Shown here piece by piece: positions 8,205 through 16,402 of a stretch of DNA of 64,000 nt. The position numbers and the translations under genes are program-made. Every line of letters starts with the position of its first letter. The first letter of the stretch is position 1. Below the pieces are notes generated by a model, which was not told the origin of the DNA, ran no database searches, and was given only the letters and a program-made list of their open reading frames with translations. The stretch lies in the NCBI GenBank assembly GCA_964518955.1, contig CAZFHS010000031.1, positions 16,248 to 80,247 on the forward strand, in the 5' to 3' direction. Source of the DNA: JBDGYW01 sp964518955 (GTDB lineage Bacteria > Gemmatimonadota > Gemmatimonadetes > Gemmatimonadales > GWC2-71-9).

Positions 8205-10451
8205 TTAGACTTCGAACTCCTCCCAGCCTTTCTTGATCTGCGCTGCAATCTCGACGAACCTCGGGTCCTCGCGAAATGGTGCCAGCAATGGGTCTTGTTG
8301 AACACTGAACGGATAGTTCACCCAGCCTCGCGCGAGCGCGTTCTCGAGCCAATCCATTGCTTCGTCCTTCATCCCAACTAGTGCGTACATGTCGACAAGC
8401 ATGTGGCAGTATTGCGGGTCCCTACTTGCAGTTCTAACGATGTCGTCGGTCACCCCATCACGGACAGCCTCGACGTCTCCAACTGCAGCGTGTGCGAACA
8501 GCATACTCTGTCTCGTGTAAGCGTCCGTCATTTGCGCATCGATGTGCGCTTCCACCAAACCTCGTATTTCGTGACGGAGGCCGCACAAAGCCAAGAACCA
8601 GCTGCTAAATAGTACCGCGCCTGGATTGTGTGGCTCCGCCCGTTGCCAGTTCGTTATGTATTCAAACGTCAAATCAAGATTGCCACTGAAAATTTCGTAA
8701 AACGCTTCGAAGTTGCTCATTGGCGTAAGCGGATCAACTTGCTTCAGCCGATCCCATAGGTGTTTTGCCTCCTCGATGCGACCTACCATCGAATGCCCCA
8801 CAACGATCCATAGTAGTGAATGTGACTCATCGGGATTGATGGACAACGCCTTCTTGAAGTGCCTAATCGACCGTCGCTGATCCCCACGGAATGCCTGATA
8901 TATGAGGCCAAGCACCAGGTGCGCTTCAGCCGACTCGGCATCCAGCTCGAGCGCCTTGTTCGCGTACTCCTCCGCCTTTTCTATGTGTTCCTCGTGGCCC
9001 AAACCCAGGTTGGCATACCAGAAATGGATGTACCCCATCCCCGAGTGCAGTACCGCGTTCTCACCAATGATCTCGTAGGCGTTTCGCAGATATTGGGTTG
9101 CACGCGACAACGCGTCTGCCGTACAAAGCCAAGTCTCCTGCCTAGCACGCAGGTAGCACTGGTAGGCTTGCACATTCTCGATGGGCCGCTCGCCGAGTCT
9201 TTGCTCTTCCACGGGACTCAGCTTGAGCTCGAGTGCACTGACGATCGAATTCGACACCTTGTCCTGCATGTCGAACACGTCGTCGAGCACGCCGTCGTAT
9301 CTCTCGGCCCATATCTGCGCGTCGGCCTCGGCATCGATCAGCTGCGCCGTTATCCGCAGCCTGTTGCCCGCCGTCCGCACACTGCCTTGGAGCACGTATT
9401 GGACGTTCAGCTCGTTTCCGATTGCCTTCGTATCCTTATCCGTCCCTTTGAGTTGCATCGCCGAGTTGCGAGAGGTGACACGCAGCGCCTGTATCCTCGA
9501 CAGAGCCGTGATGGTATCATCCGTCAACCCGTCACTGAAGTAATCCTGCTCTGGATCGGGGCTGAGATTCTCAAACGGAAGCACCACGATCGACTTCACC
9601 TCCGGCTCTGCTTCTGCTGCCTCGGCGAACAACGCCTCCGAAAATGCTCTCGCCGAGTCGAACCGGTCCGCCCTCGCCTTGCCGAGAGCCTTCCCGATTG
9701 CAGTGGCTACTGGTCGAGTCACACTCGACCGCACTGTCGTAATCGGCGGCGCAGGATCGGTTACGTGCTTTGCGAGTATCGCCTGTGGATTGGAGGCGAC
9801 GAACGGCGGGTCGCCGGCAAGCATCTCGTACAACACGCACGCCAACGAGTAGATGTCACTGCGCCCGTCGAGGTCGGGATCGCCGGCAACTTGTTCGGGA
9901 CTCATGTATGCCGGCGTGCCGAGTGACATCCCAGTCTCAGTGAGACGGTCACCCCCAGCCGAACTCACTGCAAGCGCGATCCCGAAGTCGGCGACAACCG
10001 CATGACCTTCTCGCAACAGAATGTTCTCGGGTTTGATATCCCTGTGCACCACACCTTGCCGATGGGCTGATTCCAACGCATCAGCTATTTGCGTCGTGAT
10101 GGTCAGGGCTTCGTGTACTGCGAGCTGTTTCTCACGATTGAGCTTCTCGCGGAGTGATCCGCCCTCAACGTACGGCATCACGTAGTACAGGAACGAGTCG
10201 GCTTCACCCGAGTCGAACAGAGCGAGGATGTGTGGGTGCTGTAAATTCGCGGTAACCCTTATTTCGTTCAGAAATCGGTCGCCACCCAACACGGCGGCCA
10301 GCTCCGGACGCAAAACCTTTACCGCAACCTTGCGGTGATGCTTCACATCCTCGGCCAAATACACAGTCGCCATGCCGCCGGCACCGAGTTCGCGCTCGAT
10401 GGTGTAGCGGCCGGACACGGCGTTCTTGAGACGGTCCAAATGCTCAGTCAT
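8205..10451 (-). CDS. Ser/Thr protein kinase with TolB-like and TPR domains (array copy 3)
   Basis: 748 residues from the ATG at 10451 (MTEHLDRLKNAVSGRYTIERELG). The open frame continues upstream, but that part would overlap the nucleotidyltransferase remnant and does not match the other copies. Kinase motifs are complete: GAGGMATVY, VAVK, HRDIKPEN, DFG and GTPAYMSPEQ. A TolB-like domain (SIVVLPFENLSPDPEQDYFSDGL) and TPR repeats follow, ending IKKGWEEFEV. This copy has the short hinge DSGEADSFLYY, without the octamer-encoded insertion of its neighbours. It is probably cytoplasmic. Its ligand or regulator is unknown; TPR domains of such kinases are thought to bind partner proteins. Confidence 0.9.
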   Translation of the reverse strand: MTEHLDRLKNAVSGRYTIERELGAGGMATVYLAEDVKHHRKVAVKVLRPELAAVLGGDRFLNEIRVTANLQHPHILALFDSGEADSFLYYVMPYVEGGSLREKLNREKQLAVHEALTITTQIADALESAHRQGVVHRDIKPENILLREGHAVVADFGIALAVSSAGGDRLTETGMSLGTPAYMSPEQVAGDPDLDGRSDIYSLACVLYEMLAGDPPFVASNPQAILAKHVTDPAPPITTVRSSVTRPVATAIGKALGKARADRFDSARAFSEALFAEAAEAEPEVKSIVVLPFENLSPDPEQDYFSDGLTDDTITALSRIQALRVTSRNSAMQLKGTDKDTKAIGNELNVQYVLQGSVRTAGNRLRITAQLIDAEADAQIWAERYDGVLDDVFDMQDKVSNSIVSALELKLSPVEEQRLGERPIENVQAYQCYLRARQETWLCTADALSRATQYLRNAYEIIGENAVLHSGMGYIHFWYANLGLGHEEHIEKAEEYANKALELDAESAEAHLVLGLIYQAFRGDQRRSIRHFKKALSINPDESHSLLWIVVGHSMVGRIEEAKHLWDRLKQVDPLTPMSNFEAFYEIFSGNLDLTFEYITNWQRAEPHNPGAVLFSSWFLALCGLRHEIRGLVEAHIDAQMTDAYTRQSMLFAHAAVGDVEAVRDGVTDDIVRTASRDPQYCHMLVDMYALVGMKDEAMDWLENALARGWVNYPFSVQQDPLLAPFREDPRFVEIAAQIKKGWEEFEV

Positions 10452-10470
10452 CGTTCGCCAAGACAGCCCA

Positions 10471-10953
10471 CTACGCTCCTTCGGTCTCTTCGAGCAACGC
10501 TTCCAGCTCGGCAATCGCCTCGAGATCTCGTGGCCTGCCGGCCGCCCGTTTTGTCTTTATCAGCCAAACCAGATCCAGGCATTTGCACTCGTGTCCGAAT
10601 AAGTCGATCACGATTGTGTGGCTCTCCAAATCCTCGTACGCCCCGCCGCCGGTGATCTCACCGAACAGGTCGATGTCACCGACGCTAGTGGTCAGCGTGA
10701 AATTGAGGCCACGCCGGAGTGTCGCTTCCGACTAGTCGAAGGGGAGTCCAGGGGGCGCATCGCGCAGGTAAGGCCGGTACGGGGCAAGCGCGCTCACTAA
10801 CCGACCAAGGTTCAACTCGGCGCGCGAATACACGATGTCGACGTCCTGAGTCAGGCGCGCCGACCCATGCACAGTCGCGGCCAGTCCACCGACCAGAATG
10901 AAATCAACGTCAGCACCAACTAGCGCGCCTATGAGTTTTTCGAAGTCAGTCAC
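10471..10953 (-). pseudogene. MNT-like nucleotidyltransferase with one in-frame amber stop
   Basis: The first 73 codons read MTDFEKLIGALVGADVDFILVGGLAATVHGSARLTQDVDIVYSR, the GG-(V/L)A...D-x-D pattern of minimal nucleotidyltransferases (AbiEii/MNT type). At 10732-10734 there is a TAG. The same frame then continues without further stops for 87 codons with clearly homologous sequence: RRGLNFTLTTSVGDIDLFGE, then a LDLVWLIKTKRAAGRPRDLEA region, ending at 10471. The family protein is normally about 160 residues, which is the length of the whole frame. So one base change, for example TGG or TTG to TAG, or a consensus error, splits the gene. It follows its usual small partner with almost no gap. Confidence 0.75.
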
Positions 10954-10954
10954 G

Positions 10955-11131
10955 TCAACTGGTGGCGGCGGCGCGCGACTTGCGCGCTTCTTCGGCGAGT
11001 CGTTGCAGCTCGACGAGATTCTCGACGCGTTCGGCCACCGATCGCTCGAGATTCGCGCGCAACAAAGTACGATCGAGGTCCTTCTTGTATGCGTCGATCA
11101 CCGGATCGGGGTCGATGTGAGTAGTTGTCAC
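10955..11131 (-). CDS. Small partner protein of the nucleotidyltransferase (TA-like pair)
   Basis: 58 residues if started at the GTG at 11131: a short N-terminus, then DPVIDAYKKDLDRTLLRANL and an ELQRLAEEARKSR tail. Proteins with this YKKD-x-DRTLLR motif typically precede minimal nucleotidyltransferase genes in bacterial genomes. The GTG is chosen because GGAGG lies eight bases upstream; an in-frame ATG at 11170 has no such site. The stop lies one base before the ATG of the next gene, suggesting an operon. By analogy with MNT/HEPN and related pairs, a toxin-antitoxin role is possible but not shown. Confidence 0.65.
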   Translation of the reverse strand: MTTTHIDPDPVIDAYKKDLDRTLLRANLERSVAERVENLVELQRLAEEARKSRAAATS

Positions 11132-11223
11132 AAACAACGCCTCCAATTCGATCGGAGATCCTCGAAGCAAGATACTTCATTCGGCGGAGAACGCATCGTC
11201 GAGTCTGCCTCGAAGGTATGACA

Positions 11224-12484
11224 TCACGCCTCGAACTCCTCCCACTCTTTCTTCACCCGCACCATCAACTGCTGAAACCGTGGGCCATCACGCAGGTTTG
11301 CCTAGAAGGGGTCCTGCTCGGCTATAAACGGATAGTTGATCCAGCCAATTTCCACGGCGTGTTCCAGCAACCGGAGTGCGTCATCCGTACCGCCCGCCAG
11401 TGCAAAGGCCGCCGCCGCGAAATACGACCACGTCGGCTCCCGGTAACACCACTCGTGGAACTCAGGCGTGAACTCCGTCCGGGCGCCTTCCACATCGTCT
11501 TCGAGACCGTGTTTGACCAAACGGGTGAGCCTAATGTGCGCTTGGCCCGGTGCCAGGGCAGCAGCCTGATCTGCAGCAGCTATCGCCTCAGCGCGAGGTC
11601 CGACCCACGCGATGGCCCCGGTGAATTTATCCGCCCAGAGATGTAAATCCGTCGCCGCTTCGATCAACTGCGCGGTTATCCGCAGGCTGTTGCCTGCGCG
11701 CCGGATGCTGCCTTTCATCACGTACTTCACGCCCAGCTCCGAAGCGATCTCAGGCAGCGACTTGTCGGTACCGATGTACCGCTGCGCCGACGTGCGCGAG
11801 ATCACTCGCAGCGCTTGCACCTTCGAGAGGTCAGCAATCAACTCCTCGGTCAATCCGTCTGCGAATAAGGCATTGTCGGGGTCGAGGGAGAGATTGTCGA
11901 ACGGGAGAACGACTATCGACTTGCTTTCAGAATCGGTATGCACTATCCGCGGAGGCAACGCGTCCGAAAACGCCTTCGCTGACTCAAACCGATCCGCTCG
12001 TGCTTTGCCGAGCACCTTCGTGGAACAGGATGTTCTCGGGCTTGATGTCGCGGTGGACCACATCCCGACGATGCGCTTACTCTAGTGCGTTGGCAACCTG
12101 CTTGGTGACCTCGAGCGCGTCGACGACGGAGAGTTGTCTTTCGCGTTTCAAACGGTCGCGGAGTGTGTCACCTTCGACGTAAGGCATGACGTAGTAGAGG
12201 AACTCTTGCGGACTGCCCCCCTGCACCTCTGCAACTCTGCCACTGTCAAACAACTGCAAAATGTTCGGGTGACTCAATCCCGCCGTGACCTTGATCTCGT
12301 TCAGGAACCGCTCGGCCCCCAACACTGCGGCCAACTCCGGGCGCAAGACCTTCACCGCAACTTTGCGGTGATGCTTCACGTCCTCGGCCAGATACACCGT
12401 CGCCATGCCGCCAGCACCGAGTTCGCGCTCGATGACATAGCGATCCGAAAGCGCCCGAGCGAGACGTACGGTTGGGTCAGCCAT
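11224..12484 (-). pseudogene. Decayed Ser/Thr kinase-TolB-TPR gene (array copy 4)
   Basis: Starts at the ATG at 12484 (MADPTVRLARALSDRYVIEREL) and reads as a normal kinase N-lobe to ANALE. A TAA there replaces the tyrosine of EYAHRRDVVHRDIKPEN. The frame continues through HRDIKPENILFHEG. Then a deletion fuses the activation loop, out of frame, to LGKARADRFESAKAFSD at the end of the kinase domain. A second deletion joins LWADKFTGA in the TolB part directly to the last TPRs (WVGPRAEAIAAAD). A TAG (11306-11308) interrupts DPF-ANLRD shortly before the terminal VKKEWEEFEA. With two nonsense codons, two internal deletions and a frameshift, it cannot make a kinase. Confidence 0.85.
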
Positions 12485-12492
12485 TGGAGACT

Positions 12493-12516
12493 CTACCGCC
12501 CTACCGCCGTACCGCC
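12493..12516. repeat. Intergenic octanucleotide repeat (CTACCGCC type)
   Basis: Three tandem 8-bp units, CTACCGCC, CTACCGCC and GTACCGCC, between the CMD gene and the decayed kinase. The same unit family recurs at 26879-26902 and 30578-30683, each time just beyond or across the 3' end of a gene. Confidence 0.7.
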
Positions 12517-12523
12517 CTTCCAC

Positions 12524-12841
12524 TCACTCCGCATCCAGCACGTCCCTCACCCACGTATACGCCGCCACCGTCGACGGCATGCCGAGCGTACCAGCGCTGA
12601 GCGCCACTACCTGTTCGATCGCATCTGTCCCGATCCCCATCGCACGCGCCTTGCGCACACTGGCGTGGACAGCTCCTTCTCGTTGGGCACCGATCGCAAC
12701 AGCCAGTTTCACCAGCCGTTGAGATTGTCCGTCGAGCGGGCCGTCACGGCCGGCATTCGCGGTCTCTTCCCAGGCCTTTGCAAGTGACGGGAAGCGCGTC
12801 GTGAACTGACCGTGTGTTTTTGGTGCTGGTGGCTGTTCCAT
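12524..12841 (-). CDS. Carboxymuconolactone decarboxylase (CMD/AhpD-like) family protein
   Basis: 105 residues with the CMD helical pattern: LVKLAVAIGAQREGAVHASVRKARAMGIGTDAIEQVVALSAGTLGMPSTVAAYTWV. Peroxidase-active AhpD relatives carry a CxxC in the helix that here reads EGAVHASVRKA. No cysteine is present anywhere, so disulfide reductase chemistry is ruled out. A non-redox decarboxylase-like or structural role remains possible. AGGAGAGAG lies eight bases before the ATG, a good ribosome site. The gene lies upstream of the decayed kinase on the same strand. Confidence 0.8.
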   Translation of the reverse strand: MEQPPAPKTHGQFTTRFPSLAKAWEETANAGRDGPLDGQSQRLVKLAVAIGAQREGAVHASVRKARAMGIGTDAIEQVVALSAGTLGMPSTVAAYTWVRDVLDAE

Positions 12842-12884
12842 TTGACTCTCTCCTAACGGACAACACGTATGTCTACTGTCGTCC

Positions 12885-12894
12885 GCTAAGATGC
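12885..12894 (-). promoter_or_regulatory. Shared upstream element before CMD gene (GCATCTTAGC)
   Basis: Identical to the ten bases before kinase copy 2, but here about 43 bases ahead of the ATG of a gene that has its own Shine-Dalgarno. This placement suits a promoter element better than a translation signal. Confidence 0.3.
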
Positions 12895-13080
12895 GGGAGG
12901 AGACAACCGTCCGCTAGAGGAGTGTGGCGGCAGACGGGCGCTCAATATCGAATCCTGACTGTCTGACTTCCTGACCACTCAGCGTGGCCATGTCTTGTGC
13001 GGTTTAGGGGATGGAGGTATTTGGGTACCGCTCGGGGGTAGGGAAGGTGTCGCGCCCCCACCACCCACCACCAAGGGTCA

Positions 13081-15126
13081 CTACCCCCGCGCAGCACCTG
13101 CATCCTCAGGCGCGAATTCCACGGGTGCCTGACCCAACAACTCGCGCGTTCGCTTCAACAGTTCGACTCCCGTCCACGGTTTGTAAAGAAACGGAAGTTG
13201 CGGATCGACGTTGCCGCTGACGCGCAAAACGTGCGCGGCATGGCCGCTCATGAACATGAACCGCGTGTCCGGCGCCTCGTTTCTGATCGCGTCATACATC
13301 GCGGGGCCGCCTAGTTTAGGCATAATGACATCCGAGATAACCAGCGCTATTTCGGACCTGTGAGCCTTGAACTGCCGGACTCCTTCCTCACCATTCTCGG
13401 CAATGATGACCGTGTATCCGCTTCGCTCGAGAATACGCCTTGCGACGTCGCGAATCGGTGGTTCATCCTCTACTACGAGAATGGTCTCGTTGCCTTCGAA
13501 GCCGTCGCCCAAATCCACTTCGTGGCCGGAGGACGCTTCATCAGTACTTTCGTTCCGTGCGAGGGGGAAATACACCTTGAGCGTAGTTCCGTTGTCCGGC
13601 TCGCTGTAGACATGGACAAATCCGTTGTGTTGCTTCACGAGCCCATGGATCATCGCCATGCCGAGCCCGGTACCCTGGCCGGCCGATTTGGTCGTGTAGA
13701 AGGGCTCAAAAAGCTTCTGTTGCGTCGTCTCGTCCATTCCTGACCCGGTGTCGCTCACCACAATGCAAGCGTACTCCCCGGCTCGACCCAGCCCGAAGTT
13801 GGGACGATGCTCTTCTTGCAGCCACGCGCGCCTGGTCTCGACGTAGAGCAGGCCGCCATCGGGCATGGCGTCGCGTGAATTGGTTGCGAGGTTGAGTAGT
13901 ATTTGTTCGACGGCGTTCGGGTCCGCAAAAATAGAACCGACAGGTTCAGCGGTAACCACCTTGACCTCTATGTTTTCCGGAAGGAGCCTAGCAAGTGTTT
14001 TGGTCGACCCTTGTATGAGTTGCGACAGATCCACGAGTTCCCGTGATAGCTCTTCCCTCCTGCTGAAAGCCAGGAGCTTCTTCACCAGCTCCGCACCACG
14101 CCGTGTAGCATTCTTCGTATCGTCCAACTCCATGCGGGCGTCCTCGGCTTCAGCTGGCAAATCTGCTGCAATTAGGGCAATGTTCGCCTGGATCACGGTC
14201 AGAATGTTGTTGAAATCGTGTGCTATCCCGCCAGTCAACTGCCCAAGTGCCTCGAGCTTCTGAGCCTGCCGGAGCTGCGCTTCCAAAACTCGACGACTCG
14301 TCACGTCCTCCGCGATGAGTTCGAAGTTCTCGAGTTCGCCAAGTGGAGTGCGTGCTGCCCGGCCGGTGACCCGTACAGTCCTTTTTTCTCCGTCTTCTGC
14401 GGTCCAGACCACCTCGAGGTCGGCTGTGACGCCAGGATCACCGCAGAGATCGAGGAGTTGGCCAAACTCCTCAGGGTCTGCAAAGATGTGTGTGGCGAGG
14501 TTGGCTTCCAGAAGATCTGACTTGCATTCGTAACCGAGCATCTCAACCATGGCATGGTTGACGTTTAAAAACCGTCCGTCAACGCTGCAACGGCAAATCC
14601 CGACAGCTGCATTTTCAACGAGTGCCGTGTACTCGGCCTCTGTTCGGCGCAACGCGCTCTTAGTTTGGCACAGCTCGCCGATGTCCTCGCAAGTGGTCAC
14701 CAAGCCCACTGGCTCACCGCTCGAGTCGACAACCACGTCCGAACGCAGCATTACCGGGAAAACCGTCCCGTCCTTCTGAACGTTTTCGCTTTCGCGTTTC
14801 CAGCTCTTGAGACCCTTCAGCTGCGACCTGGTGAGGGGCTTTCGCTTACCTGCAGGGGCTAGTATTCCCACATCCTGGCCCATGAGCTCATCAACCGACC
14901 TGGAATGGATCGCCGCTTCAATCTCGTTTACGTAAAAGATTCTTCCGTCCACGTTTGTAACCGTGACTCCGACGCCCATTGCGTCGAATCCGGTCGTCAA
15001 GCCGCACACCACATTTTTCAATGCGTTGCTTGAGATCGACGCAGCTGTATCCGCGCGTGGAATACTGTTGACTGATTCGCGCTCGTTTGCGGACAGTTTG
15101 CTGAGTTCGTTGCCGTCGTTCGCCAT
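13081..15126 (-). CDS. Hybrid sensor histidine kinase with two PAS domains and a receiver
   Basis: 681 residues from the ATG at 15126, which has AAGGA five bases upstream; the ATG at 15162 lacks a ribosome site. Order: PAS (about 45-160, DAMGVGVTVTNVDGRIFYVN), second PAS (about 175-290), HisKA with phospho-acceptor histidine in GGIAHDFNNIL (about 304), HATPase_c with NSRDAMPDGG, DTGSGMD and GQGTGLGMAM, then a C-terminal receiver (ILVVEDEPPIRD, acceptor Asp in VISDVIMPK, conserved Lys in LYKPW). There are no membrane helices, so it is a cytoplasmic sensor. HDFNN-type kinases usually belong to NtrB-like groups. No response regulator gene is adjacent, so its output is unknown. Confidence 0.92.
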   Translation of the reverse strand: MANDGNELSKLSANERESVNSIPRADTAASISSNALKNVVCGLTTGFDAMGVGVTVTNVDGRIFYVNEIEAAIHSRSVDELMGQDVGILAPAGKRKPLTRSQLKGLKSWKRESENVQKDGTVFPVMLRSDVVVDSSGEPVGLVTTCEDIGELCQTKSALRRTEAEYTALVENAAVGICRCSVDGRFLNVNHAMVEMLGYECKSDLLEANLATHIFADPEEFGQLLDLCGDPGVTADLEVVWTAEDGEKRTVRVTGRAARTPLGELENFELIAEDVTSRRVLEAQLRQAQKLEALGQLTGGIAHDFNNILTVIQANIALIAADLPAEAEDARMELDDTKNATRRGAELVKKLLAFSRREELSRELVDLSQLIQGSTKTLARLLPENIEVKVVTAEPVGSIFADPNAVEQILLNLATNSRDAMPDGGLLYVETRRAWLQEEHRPNFGLGRAGEYACIVVSDTGSGMDETTQQKLFEPFYTTKSAGQGTGLGMAMIHGLVKQHNGFVHVYSEPDNGTTLKVYFPLARNESTDEASSGHEVDLGDGFEGNETILVVEDEPPIRDVARRILERSGYTVIIAENGEEGVRQFKAHRSEIALVISDVIMPKLGGPAMYDAIRNEAPDTRFMFMSGHAAHVLRVSGNVDPQLPFLYKPWTGVELLKRTRELLGQAPVEFAPEDAGAARG

Positions 15127-15234
15127 CGAGGTCCTTTTCACCCGTTCCACGTTGAATCGCAACTATGAACGAACCGCCTTCGGCCGATAGTCGCCGTAAT
15201 CCCAGTATCGGCGTCCGACGGAGAAAGTGAAGCT

Positions 15235-15543
15235 CTACTCCATCGTCAACGTCTTCACAGGATCGACTCGCATGGCGAGGAGGTCGGCCATTGTGCCAAG
15301 GCCCATGAGCGGCTGGTCGCGATCGACGGCCTGGATCGCATCGCGTACCGCACCTACCAACAATAGAGGTGCTACTGAAGACCTGATCACAAATCTCACA
15401 ACGTCTTCAGGCCTCTGTTGGTATGGCAGGTAAACCTGCGCCATCGAATGGTGGTGGCGTCTGCCAGATTCCTCGAGATCACCCAGAAAAAATTCTCGGT
15501 CAGACCTGGGCACGAGAATCCGCACAAGGGCGCGCACCACCAA
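15235..15543 (-). pseudogene. Remnant of an ADOP-type ABC permease gene
   Basis: A 102-codon frame that splices together pieces of a roughly 800-900 residue permease. The start resembles the N-terminal ADOP domain (LVPRSDREFFLGDLEE). The middle is a fragment of the periplasmic MacB-like domain (VYLPYQQRPEDVVRFVIRSS...DRDQPLMGLGTM). The end matches the extreme C-terminus of these proteins (VDPVKTLTME). None of the four membrane segments remains. It is a deletion relic, not a working small protein. The intact relative in this window is at 26905-29664. Confidence 0.7.
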
Positions 15544-15787
15544 AGACGGTTGGTGAATCTCGTTCGTGGCTGCCGCGGCTCCGAATCGTCATACCGTACG
15601 CATCATCCCCGAGCCGCAGCACTGCCAACATCAACAGCATCTCGAATTCACCCGCGTGGCCCATGCGGTTGACCCTATTTATGTGACAATGTCATGCATA
15701 TGTGTTTGTTGGATGCGATGAATGCGGAAAAGGATGCATCTGCGGAAGGGCGGCGAACTCTTGGCGGTGCGTGTCGGGTGGTACTGC

Positions 15788-16306
15788 CTAGCGCAGTATT
15801 AGCTCAAACCTCTGCTCCTCCACCTCCGTGCCCCACTGATCCCCTGTGAACTGCTCGACAAGCTCAAATTCAAATTTCTCGTACAAGTGACGGGCCGCAT
15901 CTAGGCCCTCGAATGTCCAGAGGTAGACCTTTGGGTAACCCTTCTCGCGGCAGAAGCCGATTGCCGTGTCCATTAGTCGATTCCCCACTCCCCTTCCCCG
16001 CAAAACGTCGGACATGATGAACCACCGCAGGTGTGCCCCTTCGGCTTCCGCATGCATGCCGTCGATTGCGATCGAGCCTTCGACTCGGCCGTCCACCGGA
16101 ACCGTCCAGAACCCGTCGCGGCCTTCGTCGTAACGGTTCATGAACTCCGACATCGCCGTGGCAACTTTGCCTTCGAAGTAGCTTCCGAAGCCCCAATGGA
16201 AGGCGTAGTAGCTGCCGTGTAGCTCCGCCACCCGACCGATGGACCCCGGCACGTACCCCGTAATGATCTCACTGTCAGCCACAGCGCCCCCGATAGTTGT
16301 TCGCAC
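15788..16306 (-). CDS. GNAT-family N-acetyltransferase
   Basis: About 172 residues. The acetyl-CoA pocket motif is clear in the C-terminal half: WFIMSDVLRGRGVGNRLMDTAIGFCREKGYPKVYLWTFEGLDAARHLYEKFEFELVEQ, with R-G-x-G-V-G matching motif A. It would transfer an acetyl group to an unknown amine substrate in the cytoplasm. The frame opens with GTG at 16306; a second GTG at codon 9 is preceded by GGGGG and may be the real start. It is transcribed away from the radical SAM gene that follows. Confidence 0.85.
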   Translation of the reverse strand: MRTTIGGAVADSEIITGYVPGSIGRVAELHGSYYAFHWGFGSYFEGKVATAMSEFMNRYDEGRDGFWTVPVDGRVEGSIAIDGMHAEAEGAHLRWFIMSDVLRGRGVGNRLMDTAIGFCREKGYPKVYLWTFEGLDAARHLYEKFEFELVEQFTGDQWGTEVEEQRFELILR

Positions 16307-16402
16307 GAGGTCATAGCATGCATCACAACACTCACGTCCGCCACCCCAGTTCTTTGACGCTGCGTTGACGCTCCGCTGGTAACGTGCACGCGGAGGTGAG
16401 CC

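Noticed and set aside
10452..10514. Longer start for kinase copy 3
   Set aside because: The extension overlaps the nucleotidyltransferase frame and has no similarity to the other kinases' N-termini.
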